A stretch of 64,000 bases of DNA from Agromyces fucosus. GTDB lineage: Bacteria; Actinomycetota; Actinomycetes; Actinomycetales; Microbacteriaceae. The notes beneath the pieces were generated by a model that did no database searches, was not told the DNA's origin, and saw nothing but the letters and a program-made list of their open reading frames with translations. A program made the translations under genes and the position numbers. Positions within the stretch are counted from its first letter, which is position 1; every line of letters begins with the position of its first letter. The DNA is taken from assembly GCF_004134865.1 (NCBI RefSeq), contig NZ_SDPO01000001.1:248001-312000 (forward strand), read 5' to 3'. Shown in pieces: positions 18,088 through 29,615 of this stretch.

Positions 18088-19344
18088 GTGCGCTACGCCC
18101 CGGCGATCCTCGTCGGCAGGCTCACCCGATTCGCCGCCCGGCTGCGCAAGCCCGGCGGCGGGTCGGCTGTTCCGGGCCTCGTCGTCAACCGCATCGCACC
18201 GAAGTACCTGAAGCGCACCCTCTCCGGCTTCCCCGAGGGGCTCGTGGTCGTCTCGGGCTCGAGCGGCAAGTCGACGACGACGAAGATGCTCGTCGCGATC
18301 CTCCGTGCGCACGGCGTCGACGTCTTCACCAATCCGTCGACGGCGAACATCAGCCAGGGCCTCACCTCCGCCCTGCTCGAACAGGCCGACTGGCGCGGGC
18401 GCGTGCCAGGCGACGTCGCGGTGCTCGAGATGGACGAGGGCCACGGCGCCCTCGTCATGCAGGGCGTCGACGCCCGCGTCGTATGCCTCACCAACGTCAT
18501 GGTCGACCAGATCGACCGGTTCCACGACTCCGAGATGGTCGCCTCAATGCTCGGCCGCATCGCGGCACGGGCCGGCGAGTCGATCGTCGTGAACGCCGAC
18601 GACGCGTACCTCGAGCGCCTCGCCGAACGGGTGCGCCCCGAGGTCGCCGTGCACCGCTTCGGCGTCACCGAATCCGTGCTCGCGGCGTCGCCCCGCGGCC
18701 TCGGCTACACCGAGACGAGCGACACCCGGCTCTCGACCGGCACCGATGTGCTCGTCGAGGCGGTCGACGGCGCCGCTGCGGTGCTCGACGACGCCGGGGC
18801 ATCCGTCTCGATCGGCCTGCCGGCACGCGGCGTGCACTACGCCGTCGATGCGGCCGCCGCGTACGCCACCGCGAAGGCGGTGCTCGGCGACCGCTTCTCC
18901 AGCTCGACCGCGGCCGACGCGCTGAGCGCGATCCCCGCCGTGTTCGGGCGTGGCGAGCGCACCGTCGTTCGCGGCCACGACGTCGAGTTCGTGCTCGTGC
19001 AGAACCCTGCGAGCTACCAGCTCAACGTCGACAGCATCGCGCCGGGCACCGAGCAGATTCTCTTCGCGATCGGTTCCGATGTGCGCGATCCCTCCTATTT
19101 CTGGCCGACGGATGCCGGCTCCCTCGGGAGGGTCTCCATCGTGTCGGGTTCGAAGTCGGCCGAGGCCGCGCTCATGCTCGCCTACGACGGAGTCGAGATC
19201 GATCGCGTCGAGCCCGACCTCGGTACGGCCGTCGACGACTTCCTGGCGATGCCGGAACCCGCTTCCGGCGTCAAGACGATCGTCTTCACCGCCGACGCGA
19301 TGCGCCGCACTCGTGCCCACCTCGGACTCGCTGGAGCAGAATGA
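18088..19344 (+). CDS. murT: MurT-like Mur ligase family protein lacking the zinc ribbon
   Basis: A 418-residue Mur-ligase homologue starting at GTG. Residues 57–63 form the P-loop GSSGKST. VLEMDEGH and LTNVMVDQIDRFHD follow, as in MurT, and the C-terminus is a DUF1727-type domain. MurT activates the D-Glu alpha-carboxyl of lipid II with ATP, and GatD supplies ammonia. Staphylococcal and pneumococcal MurT carry a Cys4 zinc ribbon in the central domain; here the whole protein has a single cysteine (VVCLTN). The usual motif near the GatD interface (…DVSWxWD) appears as DPSYFWPTD. With the cysteine-free GatD, this suggests altered chemistry. Its stop overlaps gatD (ATGA). Confidence 0.82.
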   Translation: MRYAPAILVGRLTRFAARLRKPGGGSAVPGLVVNRIAPKYLKRTLSGFPEGLVVVSGSSGKSTTTKMLVAILRAHGVDVFTNPSTANISQGLTSALLEQADWRGRVPGDVAVLEMDEGHGALVMQGVDARVVCLTNVMVDQIDRFHDSEMVASMLGRIAARAGESIVVNADDAYLERLAERVRPEVAVHRFGVTESVLAASPRGLGYTETSDTRLSTGTDVLVEAVDGAAAVLDDAGASVSIGLPARGVHYAVDAAAAYATAKAVLGDRFSSSTAADALSAIPAVFGRGERTVVRGHDVEFVLVQNPASYQLNVDSIAPGTEQILFAIGSDVRDPSYFWPTDAGSLGRVSIVSGSKSAEAALMLAYDGVEIDRVEPDLGTAVDDFLAMPEPASGVKTIVFTADAMRRTRAHLGLAGAE

Positions 19345-20078
19345 CCCTCACGATCGTCTCGTTGCTTCCCCGGCTGCAGAACACGAACGGCGATGCCGAG
19401 AACGCCCGCGTGCTCTCGACGCGCGCGCGGTGGGCCGGCCTCGACGCCGAGGTCGTCGAGGTCGAGTCGGCCGCAGAGCTGCCGCCGCGCGTCGACGCGA
19501 TCGTGCTCGGGTCCGGGAGCGACTCGTCGCTCGACGAGAGCCGCGGGCTGCTCCTCACGATGCACGACGAGTTCCGCCGGTGGGGCACCGAGGGCGTGCC
19601 GATCCTCTCGATCGGCACCGGCTGGGAGCTGCTGAGCTGGGGCATCGAGCTCGCGAGCGGTCGGAGCGTCGAGGGCCTCGGCATCCTGCCCGGCCGCTCG
19701 GTGCCGCGCGCGAGTCGCGTGACCGGTGACGTCGTGGTGAAGAGTCCGCGCTTCGGAATGCTCGTCGGATTCGAGAACCACGCGCGTGACTACGTCGGCG
19801 CCGAGGCATCCCCGCTCGGCCGCATCCGTGCCGGTCACGGCAACGGCCGCGACTCCGGGCAGGAGGGCGCGGTCATGGGCGACGTCTACGGCACCCACCT
19901 GCACGGCCCGGTGCTCGCCAAGAACCCCGTGTTCGCCGATCGCCTGCTCGAGACCATGGCCTCCAGGGCCGGGCTCGAATACGTGGCGGGGGAGCAGGCG
20001 CAGGCCGTCGACGCCTACGCCTCGGCAGCTCGTGCCGCGCAGCTGGCTGCGGCGGGCGTCTCACTGCCCACGACCTGA
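19341..20078 (+). CDS. gatD: GatD-like class I amidotransferase homologue without catalytic cysteine
   Basis: A 245-residue GatD homologue, shown by LGSGSDSSLDE, VEGLGILPGRS, GMLVGFENHARD and THLHGPVLAKNP. The nucleophile loop, ICGGYQ in Staphylococcus aureus GatD (Cys94), reads IGTGWE here. The codon at 19614–19616 is GGC (Gly92), and the protein contains no cysteine anywhere. The triad histidine is retained at residue 188. Glutamine hydrolysis by the normal thioester route is therefore not possible, yet the fold and the partner interface appear intact. The ATG overlaps the murT stop. A terminator follows at 20167–20197. Confidence 0.85.
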   Translation: MTLTIVSLLPRLQNTNGDAENARVLSTRARWAGLDAEVVEVESAAELPPRVDAIVLGSGSDSSLDESRGLLLTMHDEFRRWGTEGVPILSIGTGWELLSWGIELASGRSVEGLGILPGRSVPRASRVTGDVVVKSPRFGMLVGFENHARDYVGAEASPLGRIRAGHGNGRDSGQEGAVMGDVYGTHLHGPVLAKNPVFADRLLETMASRAGLEYVAGEQAQAVDAYASAARAAQLAAAGVSLPTT

Positions 20079-20166
20079 CGCGTTCGCGCGCTGCGATGTC
20101 GGACGTGCGCACGTCGACCCGGGCGTCGGCGAGCCGTGCTCACGCGTCGTCCCGAGTGGTGAAACG

Positions 20167-20197
20167 ACGAACGCCCCGGACGAGCCGGGGCGTTCGT
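20167..20197. terminator. bidirectional terminator between gatD and the DUF7455 gene
   Basis: A perfect 13-bp inverted repeat (ACGAACGCCCCGG and its complement) with a 5-base loop lies between convergent genes. Confidence 0.8.
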
Positions 20198-20213
20198 TCG
20201 TGAAACCGGTGGG

Positions 20214-20447
20214 TCAGCTGCGGTCGGCGAGCAGCTTGCTCGACTCGTCGTGCCAGCTGTGCGCGATCTGCGAGAGCTTCTCCTGGTGCTTGCGGCCGTG
20301 GTGGGCGCAGAACAGCAGTTCGCCGCTCGCGACGACGACGCGGATGTACGCCTGCGCACCGCAGGCATCGCATCGATCGAGCGCGGTGAGCTCGTAAGGG
20401 GTCTCGAGTTCATCGACCGCACCGGTGGTCTCGGTGTACTGGGTCAT
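20214..20447 (-). CDS. small zinc-ribbon-like protein, DUF7455
   Basis: A 77-residue protein beginning MTQYTETTGAVDELE, with GGAGGAG before the ATG. The core has CDACGAQAYIRVV followed 18 residues later by FCAHHGRKH, giving a Cys2–Cys/His2 set that could bind one zinc ion. It then ends in a helix (EKLSQIAHSWHDESSKLL). Small proteins of this type lie next to sigA and parE in many actinobacteria, including streptomycetes. No function is established. It is convergent with gatD and divergent from parE. Confidence 0.8.
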   Translation of the reverse strand: MTQYTETTGAVDELETPYELTALDRCDACGAQAYIRVVVASGELLFCAHHGRKHQEKLSQIAHSWHDESSKLLADRS

Positions 20448-20593
20448 GGCTCCTCCTTCGTCGCTCACGCGTGGTGTTCCGTTCATCAATGAAAACACGA
20501 GTGAGGGCAGGTTCCTTCCGTTGGGCCGGGCATTTCGCTCAGCGCGTAGTGGCTGAATGGATGTGTCGGCGGCGCTCAGTAGGCTTGTTCGAC

Positions 20594-22672
<2,079 letters not shown>

Positions 22673-22709
22673 CGTTCGACCGGTGCTCGGGGCTTCGACT
22701 CACGACATG

Positions 22710-22745
22710 CCGCTGGGCCCGGTCGAGGACGACCGAGCCCAGCGG
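22710..22745. terminator. bidirectional terminator between parE and the metalloprotease gene
   Basis: A 16-bp inverted repeat with one mismatch (CCGCTGGGC…GCCCAGCGG) and a 4-base AGGA loop lies between convergent genes. Confidence 0.7.
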
Positions 22746-22778
22746 ACTCTGACAACGCTCCGATGAGCGCGCGGTGAC

Positions 22779-23588
22779 TCAGTTGCCGTAGAGCGCGACG
22801 GCCCCCGTGCGGTCGGAGTTCGTCATCGACAGGTCGTCGGACGAACCGTTGCACTGCGGGTAGTGCATGATCGATGACGAGTCGTACGGCGTCAGCGGCC
22901 GCCAGTTGTTGTCTTCGAAGCACGTGCCCGATTCCGGGCGCGTGTGCTCGTGCCGGAACCCGAGGGTGTGGCCGAGCTCGTGCCCGAGGATGTTGGTCGG
23001 CGTCCAGGAGCCGGAGCTCCAGATCGAGTCGTCGATGAGCACGTTCTGCTGACGATCGGCCGTGCTCGGGAAGAACGCGCGGGCGATGTACTGCGAGGTC
23101 TGCACCGGCTCGACCGAGAACAGCACCGACTTGTTCCGCGTCGTGCACTGACCGTCGGCGCTGCCCACGTACACGAAGTTGATCTTCGAGGATGCGGACT
23201 CCCAGAGTGCTGCGCCGCTCGCCATCGCGTTGACGACGTCGGCGTGACGCGTTCCGAACTTCGTGCTGACGCAGTAGGTGAGATTGCCGACCTGCGAGGC
23301 CGACCACTTGTCGTCGGCGCCGTTGACCGTGTTGACGATGAGACCGTCGGTCGGCGTCTCAGGACCGACGAGCAGGTCGTAGAACTTCTTCAGGTCGCCC
23401 TTGTCCGAGAGCACCTCGTCTCCGTTGACGATGTAGCTGCCGTCGACGTCTCGGTAGGTCGACTCCGCGAACTCCTGGTAGGAGGGAACGTCATCGAGCG
23501 GGGTTGCGCCGGCGGCCGGGATTGCCGTGCCGACGGCGAGCGCGGCCGCCGCGGTGGCGGCGAGCGCGAGTGTTCTCGTGATTCTCAT
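22779..23588 (-). CDS. secreted metzincin-type zinc metalloprotease
   Basis: A 269-residue exported protease. The start MRITRTLALA follows AAGGAG by 9 bases. Residues 1–28 form a signal peptide with an AGA cleavage region. The catalytic zinc motif HELGHTLGFRHE occupies residues 203–214 and matches HExxHxxGxxH. It is followed by the metzincin Met-turn SSIMHY at 238–243. Cysteines at 106, 148, 223 and 246 could form disulfides. It resembles bacterial matrixin/M10–M12-type enzymes with no obvious attached domains. The substrate is unknown. It stands alone between parE and a flavin oxidase gene. Confidence 0.85.
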   Translation of the reverse strand: MRITRTLALAATAAAALAVGTAIPAAGATPLDDVPSYQEFAESTYRDVDGSYIVNGDEVLSDKGDLKKFYDLLVGPETPTDGLIVNTVNGADDKWSASQVGNLTYCVSTKFGTRHADVVNAMASGAALWESASSKINFVYVGSADGQCTTRNKSVLFSVEPVQTSQYIARAFFPSTADRQQNVLIDDSIWSSGSWTPTNILGHELGHTLGFRHEHTRPESGTCFEDNNWRPLTPYDSSSIMHYPQCNGSSDDLSMTNSDRTGAVALYGN

Positions 23589-23761
23589 GCAGTGTGCTCC
23601 TTCTGAGATGAGCGATCTCCGTTCGCCTGGTCGGCGAGCGGATTCGGGTCCATGGAACGGGCGTCGTTGCCCGTGGATGAGCGTCATTGCTTGTCCCCCG
23701 AAGTGGGCACAAAAGTAGCCTGTGCGATTCCTGCGTGTCAAGGATTTCCAGGTGTTCCGCG

Positions 23762-25114
23762 TCAGGCGTGACCGGCGCGACCATCGGTCGGCCTGATGTT
23801 CTGATTCAGGTGGAAGACGTTGCCGGGATCGTACGCGTCCTTGACGGCGGTCAATCGTGCGAGCTGTTCGGTCGGGTACGCGCGCCGAAGACCCGCGGCT
23901 CCATCATCGCCGAGCACGTTGACGTAGGCGCCGCTGGCGTAGCCGTCCATTCCGCTCGCGTAGCGGCGGGCGGCCGCCATCCGCGGCGCATCCTCGTCGG
24001 GCGAGCGCCAGCGGGAGGCGGCGACGAACTCGAACGCGGTGTCGCGCCTCGAGAAGGCGGTGGCGTCGCCGGGAACGTCTGCGATGGCGCCGCCGTAGGC
24101 CTGGAGGCTCACGTCGGGCGCGAGGTCGTCATCGCGGTCGAGGAGAGCGTCGATCAGGTCATCGGCGAGTTCGCGAAAGTAGTGACCTTTCCAGTACCGG
24201 CGCCAAGCGTGGCCCTCGACGTCGTCTTCGCGTGTCTGCAGCTGCAAGTAGCTGAGCGGATCGACGGAGTTCGCGATCGGCTCGGCCGCCTGGCGCAGGC
24301 GGGTCTCGAGGGAGTCGATGTGGCGACGAGCGTCGACGGCATCCCCGACCCACACGAAGCCGAGGGCGAGCGTCCGGCCCGAGATCGTCGCGGTGAAGGT
24401 CGCCTCGCGTGGGGCGTCGATGCTGAGGTCCCGCCACGCTCGCATCGCGGCGGTGGTCGAGCCGCCATCGAGCGAGAAGTGGAACTCGACGGCGATCGCG
24501 TCGCCGGGCACCGGGTGCAGTGCGAACTCGAACGCGGTGACGACACCGAAGTTGCCGCCGCCACCGCGAAGCGCCCAGTCGAGTTCGCGGTGCGAGTCGT
24601 GGTCGACCCGAAGCGACTCGCCGTCGGCCGTGACGAGCTCGAATGCGACCACGTTGTCGCAGGCGAGCCCGAGGCGCCTCGCGAGCCACCCCATGCCGCC
24701 GCCGAGTGCGAGCCCGCCGACGCCGGTGTGCGAGACGTTGCCCGCTGTCGTCGCGAGGCCGTACTCCTGCGAGGCTCGATCGAGAGCGCCGAGGAGAGCA
24801 CCGCCCTGCACTCGCGCCCGCCGTCCGACCGCGTCGACCTGCACGTCGCCCATGGGGCGGAGGTCGATCATGAGACCGCCGTCGGGTACGGCGTGCCCGA
24901 CGATGCCATGGCCACCGCAGCGCACGCCGATCTCGAGGTCGTTCCGGGTTGCGAACCGCACCGCGGCGGCGACGTCGGTCGCATCAGTGCAACAGACGAC
25001 GTAGCGTGGATGCCGGTCGATCATGCCGTTCCAGACCGTGCGGGCCTCGTCGTACCCGTCGTCGCCGGGCTCCAGCACGTTCCCTGCGATGTCGTGCAAC
25101 GTCGCGTGCGCCAT
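23762..25114 (-). CDS. FAD-binding oxidoreductase, berberine-bridge-enzyme-like
   Basis: A 450-residue VAO/BBE-type flavoprotein. The N-terminal FAD domain shows the covalent-histidine loop RCGGHGIVGH (His69) and the pyrophosphate loop GVGGLALGGGMGW. The C-terminal BBE segment YDPGNVFHLNQNI closes the active site. In bicovalent family members a cysteine in G-x-C-x-x-x-G also binds FAD. Here that position is serine (Ser128, GNVSHTG), so only a histidine link is expected. Substrates in the family include sugars and alkaloid-like compounds; none can be assigned. No signal peptide is seen. Confidence 0.87.
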   Translation of the reverse strand: MAHATLHDIAGNVLEPGDDGYDEARTVWNGMIDRHPRYVVCCTDATDVAAAVRFATRNDLEIGVRCGGHGIVGHAVPDGGLMIDLRPMGDVQVDAVGRRARVQGGALLGALDRASQEYGLATTAGNVSHTGVGGLALGGGMGWLARRLGLACDNVVAFELVTADGESLRVDHDSHRELDWALRGGGGNFGVVTAFEFALHPVPGDAIAVEFHFSLDGGSTTAAMRAWRDLSIDAPREATFTATISGRTLALGFVWVGDAVDARRHIDSLETRLRQAAEPIANSVDPLSYLQLQTREDDVEGHAWRRYWKGHYFRELADDLIDALLDRDDDLAPDVSLQAYGGAIADVPGDATAFSRRDTAFEFVAASRWRSPDEDAPRMAAARRYASGMDGYASGAYVNVLGDDGAAGLRRAYPTEQLARLTAVKDAYDPGNVFHLNQNIRPTDGRAGHA

Positions 25115-25221
25115 GAATGCTCCCGTTCGCCCGTGGACCGGCGCGAGCGAACGCGGCGTTCACCGGCCGGCACGGCCGAATATGCTCCTCGGCAGTGCCG
25201 GCGTCAAGCCCGGGTTGTCGT

Positions 25222-27696
25222 TCAGCCGATGCGCGTGCCGATCGCACCCACGACGGCCTCGAGGGGCTGTCCGGAGGCGTCTCGCTTGGCCCCGCTGTCC
25301 GGCAGGGTGCGAGCCGTGCCGTCAGGGCCGACGGCGAGGGCGGGGGAGGGACCGACCCAGGCGAGGTGCAGCGCATCTTCGCCCTTCAGGAACCGCTGCG
25401 CCCGCACACCGCCGGTCGCTCGGCCCTTCGCCGGGAACTCGGTGAAGTCGCTGACCTTGGCGCTGCCGGGGTCGGTGCCGAGGAGCGTGTCGGTCGTCGC
25501 CGCGATCGTGACGACGACGGTCTGCGGCACGTCATTCGAGGCGAGGCTCGTGAAGTGCACGACGTGCGCGCCGCTGCCGAGGTTGATGCCGGCCATGCCC
25601 CCTGCCGGGCAACCCTGCGGGCGTACCGACGAAGCCGGGAAGCGCAGCAACTGCGCGTCGCTCGCCACGAACACGAGTTCGTCGCCCTCGTCGCCCTGCA
25701 CGGCGCCGACGATCTCGTCGCCGGCCTTCAGCCCGATCACCTCGAACTCGGGCTTGTTCGGGTAGGCGCCGGTCGCGACGCGCTTCACGACGCCCTGCTT
25801 CGTGCCGAGCGCGATCGAGCGATCGGCGTCGAGGGAGACGATCGCGAGCACCTTCTCGTCGCGGTTCGGCAGCGCCAGGTAGTCGCCGATCTTGACCCCC
25901 GCCCCGAGCTGCACCGAGGTCGGAGGCAGCATCGGCAGGTCGACGGGCGTGAATCGGATGAGTCGGCCGAGGCTCGTGACCGCGCCGATCTCGGCCCGGC
26001 TCGTCGTGTCGAGCGTCGAGCGGATCGCATCGTGTTTGCTGCGTCGGGCGGGCACGGTAATGACCGGGGGACCGTCGTCGCCGACCGGCAGGTCGACGCG
26101 CGCGATGCGGCCGGTGGCCGAGAGGAAGACCCGGCACGGCACATCGGCGACCTCGAGGATCGCGGCGGCGCGCTTGGCCGCTGCGCCGGCGATACTCGGC
26201 CTGGCATCGGTGAGCAGGGTGCGACGGGGAGTGTCGAACCGTTCGGCGATCTCGGCGAGCTCATCGGACACGAGGGCCTCGATGCGGTGCCGGCTCGAGA
26301 GCAGCGCCTCGAGTTCGGCGATCTCGGCGCGCAGCTTGTCGCGCTCGGCCTCGAGCTCGATGCGCGAGAACTTCGTGAGTCGACGGAGCTGCACCTCGAG
26401 GATGTAGTCGGCCTGCACCTGGCTCAGGTCGAAGACCTCGATGAGGCGGGCGCGGGCTGCGGCGGTGTCGTCGCTGCCCCGGATGAGCTGGATGACCTCG
26501 TCGATGTCGAGGATCGCGATGAGCAGCCCGTCGACGAGGTGGAGCCGCTCGCGACGACGGGCCAGGCGGTACTCGGATCGGCGGGTGACGACCGAGATGC
26601 GGTGCGCAACGTAGACCTGGAGCAGTTCGCGCAATCCGAGGGTCTGGGGGCCGCCGTCGACGAGGGCGACGTTGTTGATGTTGAACGAGTCCTCGAGCGG
26701 TGTGAGCCGGTAGAGCTGTTCGAGCACCGCTTCGGGGCTGAAACCGGTCTTGATGCCGATGACGAGCCGCAGACCGTTCGTGCGGTCGGTGAGGTCGGTG
26801 ACGTCGGAGATGCCGTTGATCTTCTTGGCGTTCACCCCGTCTTTGATCTTCTCGATGACCTTCTCGGGGCCGACGAGGTAGGGCAGCTCGGTGACGACGA
26901 GGCCGGTCTTGCGAGCCGTGATCGACTCGACGCTGACCTTGGCTCGCGTCTTGAAGCTGCCGCGGCCGGTGGCGTAGGCGTCTTTGATGCCGGACAGGCC
27001 GACGATCGTGCCGCCCGTGGGCAGGTCGGGGCCCGGGACGTACTCCATGAGCTCGTCGAGCGTGGCGTTCGGGTGCGCGATGAGGTGCCGGGCAGCGCCG
27101 ACGACCTCGATGAGGTTGTGGGGCGCCATGTTGGTCGCCATGCCGACCGCGATGCCGCTCGCACCGTTGACGAGCAGGTTCGGGTAGGCCGCAGGCAGCA
27201 CCTCGGGCTGGGTGAGCTGGTTGTCGTAGTTCGGCACGAAGTCGACGACGTTCTCGTCGAGGCCCTCGGTCATCGCCAGGGCGGGGGAGGCGAGACGGGC
27301 CTCGGTGTAGCGCGAGGCTGCGGGGCCGTCGTCGAGCGAGCCGAAGTTGCCGTGGCCGTCGATGAGGGGCACGCGCAACGTGAAGGCCTGCGCCATGCGC
27401 ACGAGGGTGTCGTAGATCGCGGTGTCGCCGTGCGGGTGGAGCTTTCCCATGACCTCGCCGACGACGCGCGCCGACTTGACGTGGCCGCGATCGGGTCGAA
27501 GCCCCATCTCGGTCATCTGATACAGGATGCGCCGTTGCACGGGCTTGAGACCGTCGCGGGCGTCGGGCAGGGCCCGGGAGTAGATGACCGAGTACGCGTA
27601 TTCGAGGAACGAGCCCTGCATCTCTGCGGCGACGTCGACGTCTTCGATGCGCTCGACGATCGGGTCTTCAGCGGGCTGATTCTTTGCTCGGGTCAT
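25222..27696 (-). CDS. parC: DNA topoisomerase IV subunit A
   Basis: An 824-residue type IIA topoisomerase cleavage subunit. [12 protein letters not shown] was chosen as start because codons upstream of it are shared with the divergent phosphodiesterase promoter region. The breakage–reunion core shows [21 protein letters not shown], with the fluoroquinolone-region string [17 protein letters not shown] nearby. The catalytic tyrosine is in [10 protein letters not shown]. Its C-terminal half is a beta-pinwheel-type DNA-wrapping region that lacks a clear GyrA box. With parE nearby, it is ParC rather than GyrA. Confidence 0.92.
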   Translation of the reverse strand: MTRAKNQPAEDPIVERIEDVDVAAEMQGSFLEYAYSVIYSRALPDARDGLKPVQRRILYQMTEMGLRPDRGHVKSARVVGEVMGKLHPHGDTAIYDTLVRMAQAFTLRVPLIDGHGNFGSLDDGPAASRYTEARLASPALAMTEGLDENVVDFVPNYDNQLTQPEVLPAAYPNLLVNGASGIAVGMATNMAPHNLIEVVGAARHLIAHPNATLDELMEYVPGPDLPTGGTIVGLSGIKDAYATGRGSFKTRAKVSVESITARKTGLVVTELPYLVGPEKVIEKIKDGVNAKKINGISDVTDLTDRTNGLRLVIGIKTGFSPEAVLEQLYRLTPLEDSFNINNVALVDGGPQTLGLRELLQVYVAHRISVVTRRSEYRLARRRERLHLVDGLLIAILDIDEVIQLIRGSDDTAAARARLIEVFDLSQVQADYILEVQLRRLTKFSRIELEAERDKLRAEIAELEALLSSRHRIEALVSDELAEIAERFDTPRRTLLTDARPSIAGAAAKRAAAILEVADVPCRVFLSATGRIARVDLPVGDDGPPVITVPARRSKHDAIRSTLDTTSRAEIGAVTSLGRLIRFTPVDLPMLPPTSVQLGAGVKIGDYLALPNRDEKVLAIVSLDADRSIALGTKQGVVKRVATGAYPNKPEFEVIGLKAGDEIVGAVQGDEGDELVFVASDAQLLRFPASSVRPQGCPAGGMAGINLGSGAHVVHFTSLASNDVPQTVVVTIAATTDTLLGTDPGSAKVSDFTEFPAKGRATGGVRAQRFLKGEDALHLAWVGPSPALAVGPDGTARTLPDSGAKRDASGQPLEAVVGAIGTRIG

Positions 27697-27770
27697 CCGT
27701 CGTCTCTGGGGCGGGCGTGCCGGGCACGCGGGAAACAGGGGCGCGCCCGGCCTGTGCCAGACTGGGCGCG

Positions 27771-28919
27771 ATGTCTGCCATGCTACCGGTGCCCGCCGAC
27801 ACCGCCCCGCGCCTTGCCGGGGTGCTCGGCAGTTCGATGTCGGCCGTCCAGGGCCTCCCGAACGAACTGGGCCTTCCTCCGGCATCGGCCGTCGTCGTGG
27901 TGCTCGTCGACGGGCTGGGCGCCTCGAACATCCAGGCGCGGGCCGGGCACGCCAGGTTCCTCGCCTCGCGCATGGCGAGGCGCGACGTGCTGCGCACCGT
28001 GTTCCCCTCGACGACCGCGGCAGCGCTCGCGACCTTCGCGACGGGCCGCCCTCCCGGGGAGCACGGCCTCGTGGGCTACCGCGTGCTCGACGCCGCCCAC
28101 GATCGTCTCGTCAACCAGCTCAGCGGGTGGGACGCGGGCATGCCGCCCGAGACCTGGCAGCGGCTTCCGACGCTCTTCGAGACGATGCGCGAGGCCGGCA
28201 TCGCGAGCTACGCGATCGGCGCGGCGCGCTACTCCGACTCGGGGTTCACCCGCGCCGTCCTCCGCGGGGCGGAGTACCGCCCCGGCGCATCCGTCGCCGG
28301 TCGGTTCGCCGAAGCCGACCGCATCCTCGCGACCGGCGAGCGCGCCGTCGTCTACCTCTACGTCCCCGAGCTCGACCAGGCCGCCCACGCGCACGGTTGG
28401 GAGTCCGACAAGTGGCTCGGCCAGCTCGAGACGCTCGACGCCGAGCTCGCGGCGTTCGAACGACGGATGCCGCGTGGCACGGGCCTGCTCGTCACCGCCG
28501 ACCACGGGGTGGTCGATGTGCCCGCGCACCGACACGTCTTCGTCGACGACCGGCCGGAGCTGCTCGTCGGGGTGCGTCACGTCGGGGGAGAGCCGCGCTG
28601 CGTGGCCCTCTACTTCGAACCCGGGCTCGAGGCATCCGCTCGCACCGCGCTCGTCGAGGGCTGGCGCGCAGCCGAGGGCCACCGGTCGTGGGTGCTGAGC
28701 CGTGACGAGGCGATCGAGTCCGGGCTCTACGGCGAGGTCGCCGATGAGGTGCGCGACCGCATCGGCGACGTCGTGATCGCGGCTCGCGCGGGCATCGCGT
28801 ACTACGACCGGCGGGAGCCGAACCGACAGGCCGAAGCCATGATCGGCCAGCACGGGTCGCTCAGTGACGAGGAGACCCGGGTTCCGCTCATCCGCGGCGG
28901 AGTGTTCAGCCGCAACTGA
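27771..28919 (+). CDS. alkaline-phosphatase-superfamily phosphodiesterase / nucleotide pyrophosphatase
   Basis: A 382-residue protein starting [10 protein letters not shown]; a start further upstream would overlap parC. Metal and nucleophile sites of the PF01663 type are visible: [10 protein letters not shown] (Asp47), [15 protein letters not shown] (threonine nucleophile at 81 or 82), [11 protein letters not shown] and [10 protein letters not shown]. The final metal histidine is in [16 protein letters not shown]. It should hydrolyse a phosphodiester or pyrophosphate bond, but the substrate is unknown. No signal peptide or membrane segment is seen. It is divergent from parC. Confidence 0.85.
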   Translation: MSAMLPVPADTAPRLAGVLGSSMSAVQGLPNELGLPPASAVVVVLVDGLGASNIQARAGHARFLASRMARRDVLRTVFPSTTAAALATFATGRPPGEHGLVGYRVLDAAHDRLVNQLSGWDAGMPPETWQRLPTLFETMREAGIASYAIGAARYSDSGFTRAVLRGAEYRPGASVAGRFAEADRILATGERAVVYLYVPELDQAAHAHGWESDKWLGQLETLDAELAAFERRMPRGTGLLVTADHGVVDVPAHRHVFVDDRPELLVGVRHVGGEPRCVALYFEPGLEASARTALVEGWRAAEGHRSWVLSRDEAIESGLYGEVADEVRDRIGDVVIAARAGIAYYDRREPNRQAEAMIGQHGSLSDEETRVPLIRGGVFSRN

Positions 28920-28976
28920 CGCAGTCGACGATCACGGGGCCCGAGGCGGGCGACGGCGCCGCCCCGAGCCATCCGA

Positions 28977-29579
28977 TCATTCGGGGTAGTTCCAGCGCTT
29001 GACCTGCGGCTTCGGCAGGCGCAGCGGGCGCAGCTGCAGCGCGCGCATCGCGGCGTACCAGCGCACGCGCTCGACCTTGTCGGCGCCGAACTTGGCGGCG
29101 AGCTTCTTCGTGACGATGAAGCCGAGCACGACCGAGTCGATGACCGCGACGAGGAAGAACGCCCAGAGCGCCAGGATGCCGATGGACTGCACTTCGGGAC
29201 TCGGCACGAAGGTCAGCAGGATGACGGCGAACATCACGGGGATGAGGACCTCGCCGATGGAGAACCGCGCGTCGACGTAGTCGCGCACGTACTTCTTCTG
29301 GGGGCCGCGGTCGCGGGCGGGCAGGTAGCGCTCGTCGCCGACCGCCATGCCGATGCGGGCGCGCTCGCGCGACTCGGCAGCCTTGCTGCGCGCCTGCTTC
29401 GCCGCCTCCTTGCGGTCGTTCGGCACGAGCGGACGCTTGCGCGCCGCCTCCTGCTGCGCACGGCTCGGCGTGGGCGCACCCTTGCCGGCCTTCAGGCGAG
29501 CCTGGGTCTCTTCGAGCGTCTCTGCCTGCTTCGGCGTCTGGGCGCTCGGTTCTTCGGTGTTGTTCGGGTTCTTGGCCAC
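28977..29579 (-). CDS. DUF3043 membrane protein
   Basis: A 200-residue protein. The GTG start (VAKNPNNTEEPS) is preceded by GAGGAAT. Residues 1–95 are a charged, helical arm rich in Glu, Lys, Arg and Ala. Two membrane helices follow near 110–155 (VLIPVMFAVILLTFV; ILALWAFFLVAVIDSVVLGF). The C-terminus is basic and ends RLPKPQVKRWNYPE. Length, topology and tail match the DUF3043 family, which is restricted to actinobacteria and of unknown function. It is divergent from the M20 peptidase gene. Confidence 0.85.
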   Translation of the reverse strand: MAKNPNNTEEPSAQTPKQAETLEETQARLKAGKGAPTPSRAQQEAARKRPLVPNDRKEAAKQARSKAAESRERARIGMAVGDERYLPARDRGPQKKYVRDYVDARFSIGEVLIPVMFAVILLTFVPSPEVQSIGILALWAFFLVAVIDSVVLGFIVTKKLAAKFGADKVERVRWYAAMRALQLRPLRLPKPQVKRWNYPE

Positions 29580-29615
29580 GGGATTCCTCGAATCGGTCCC
29601 CTTAAGATTACCGGC

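Noticed and set aside
25117-28698. 1193-codon open frame antisense to parC
   Set aside because: It is a GC-rich shadow of parC and of the phosphodiesterase gene. The protein has repetitive Arg/Asp/Val composition and no motif.
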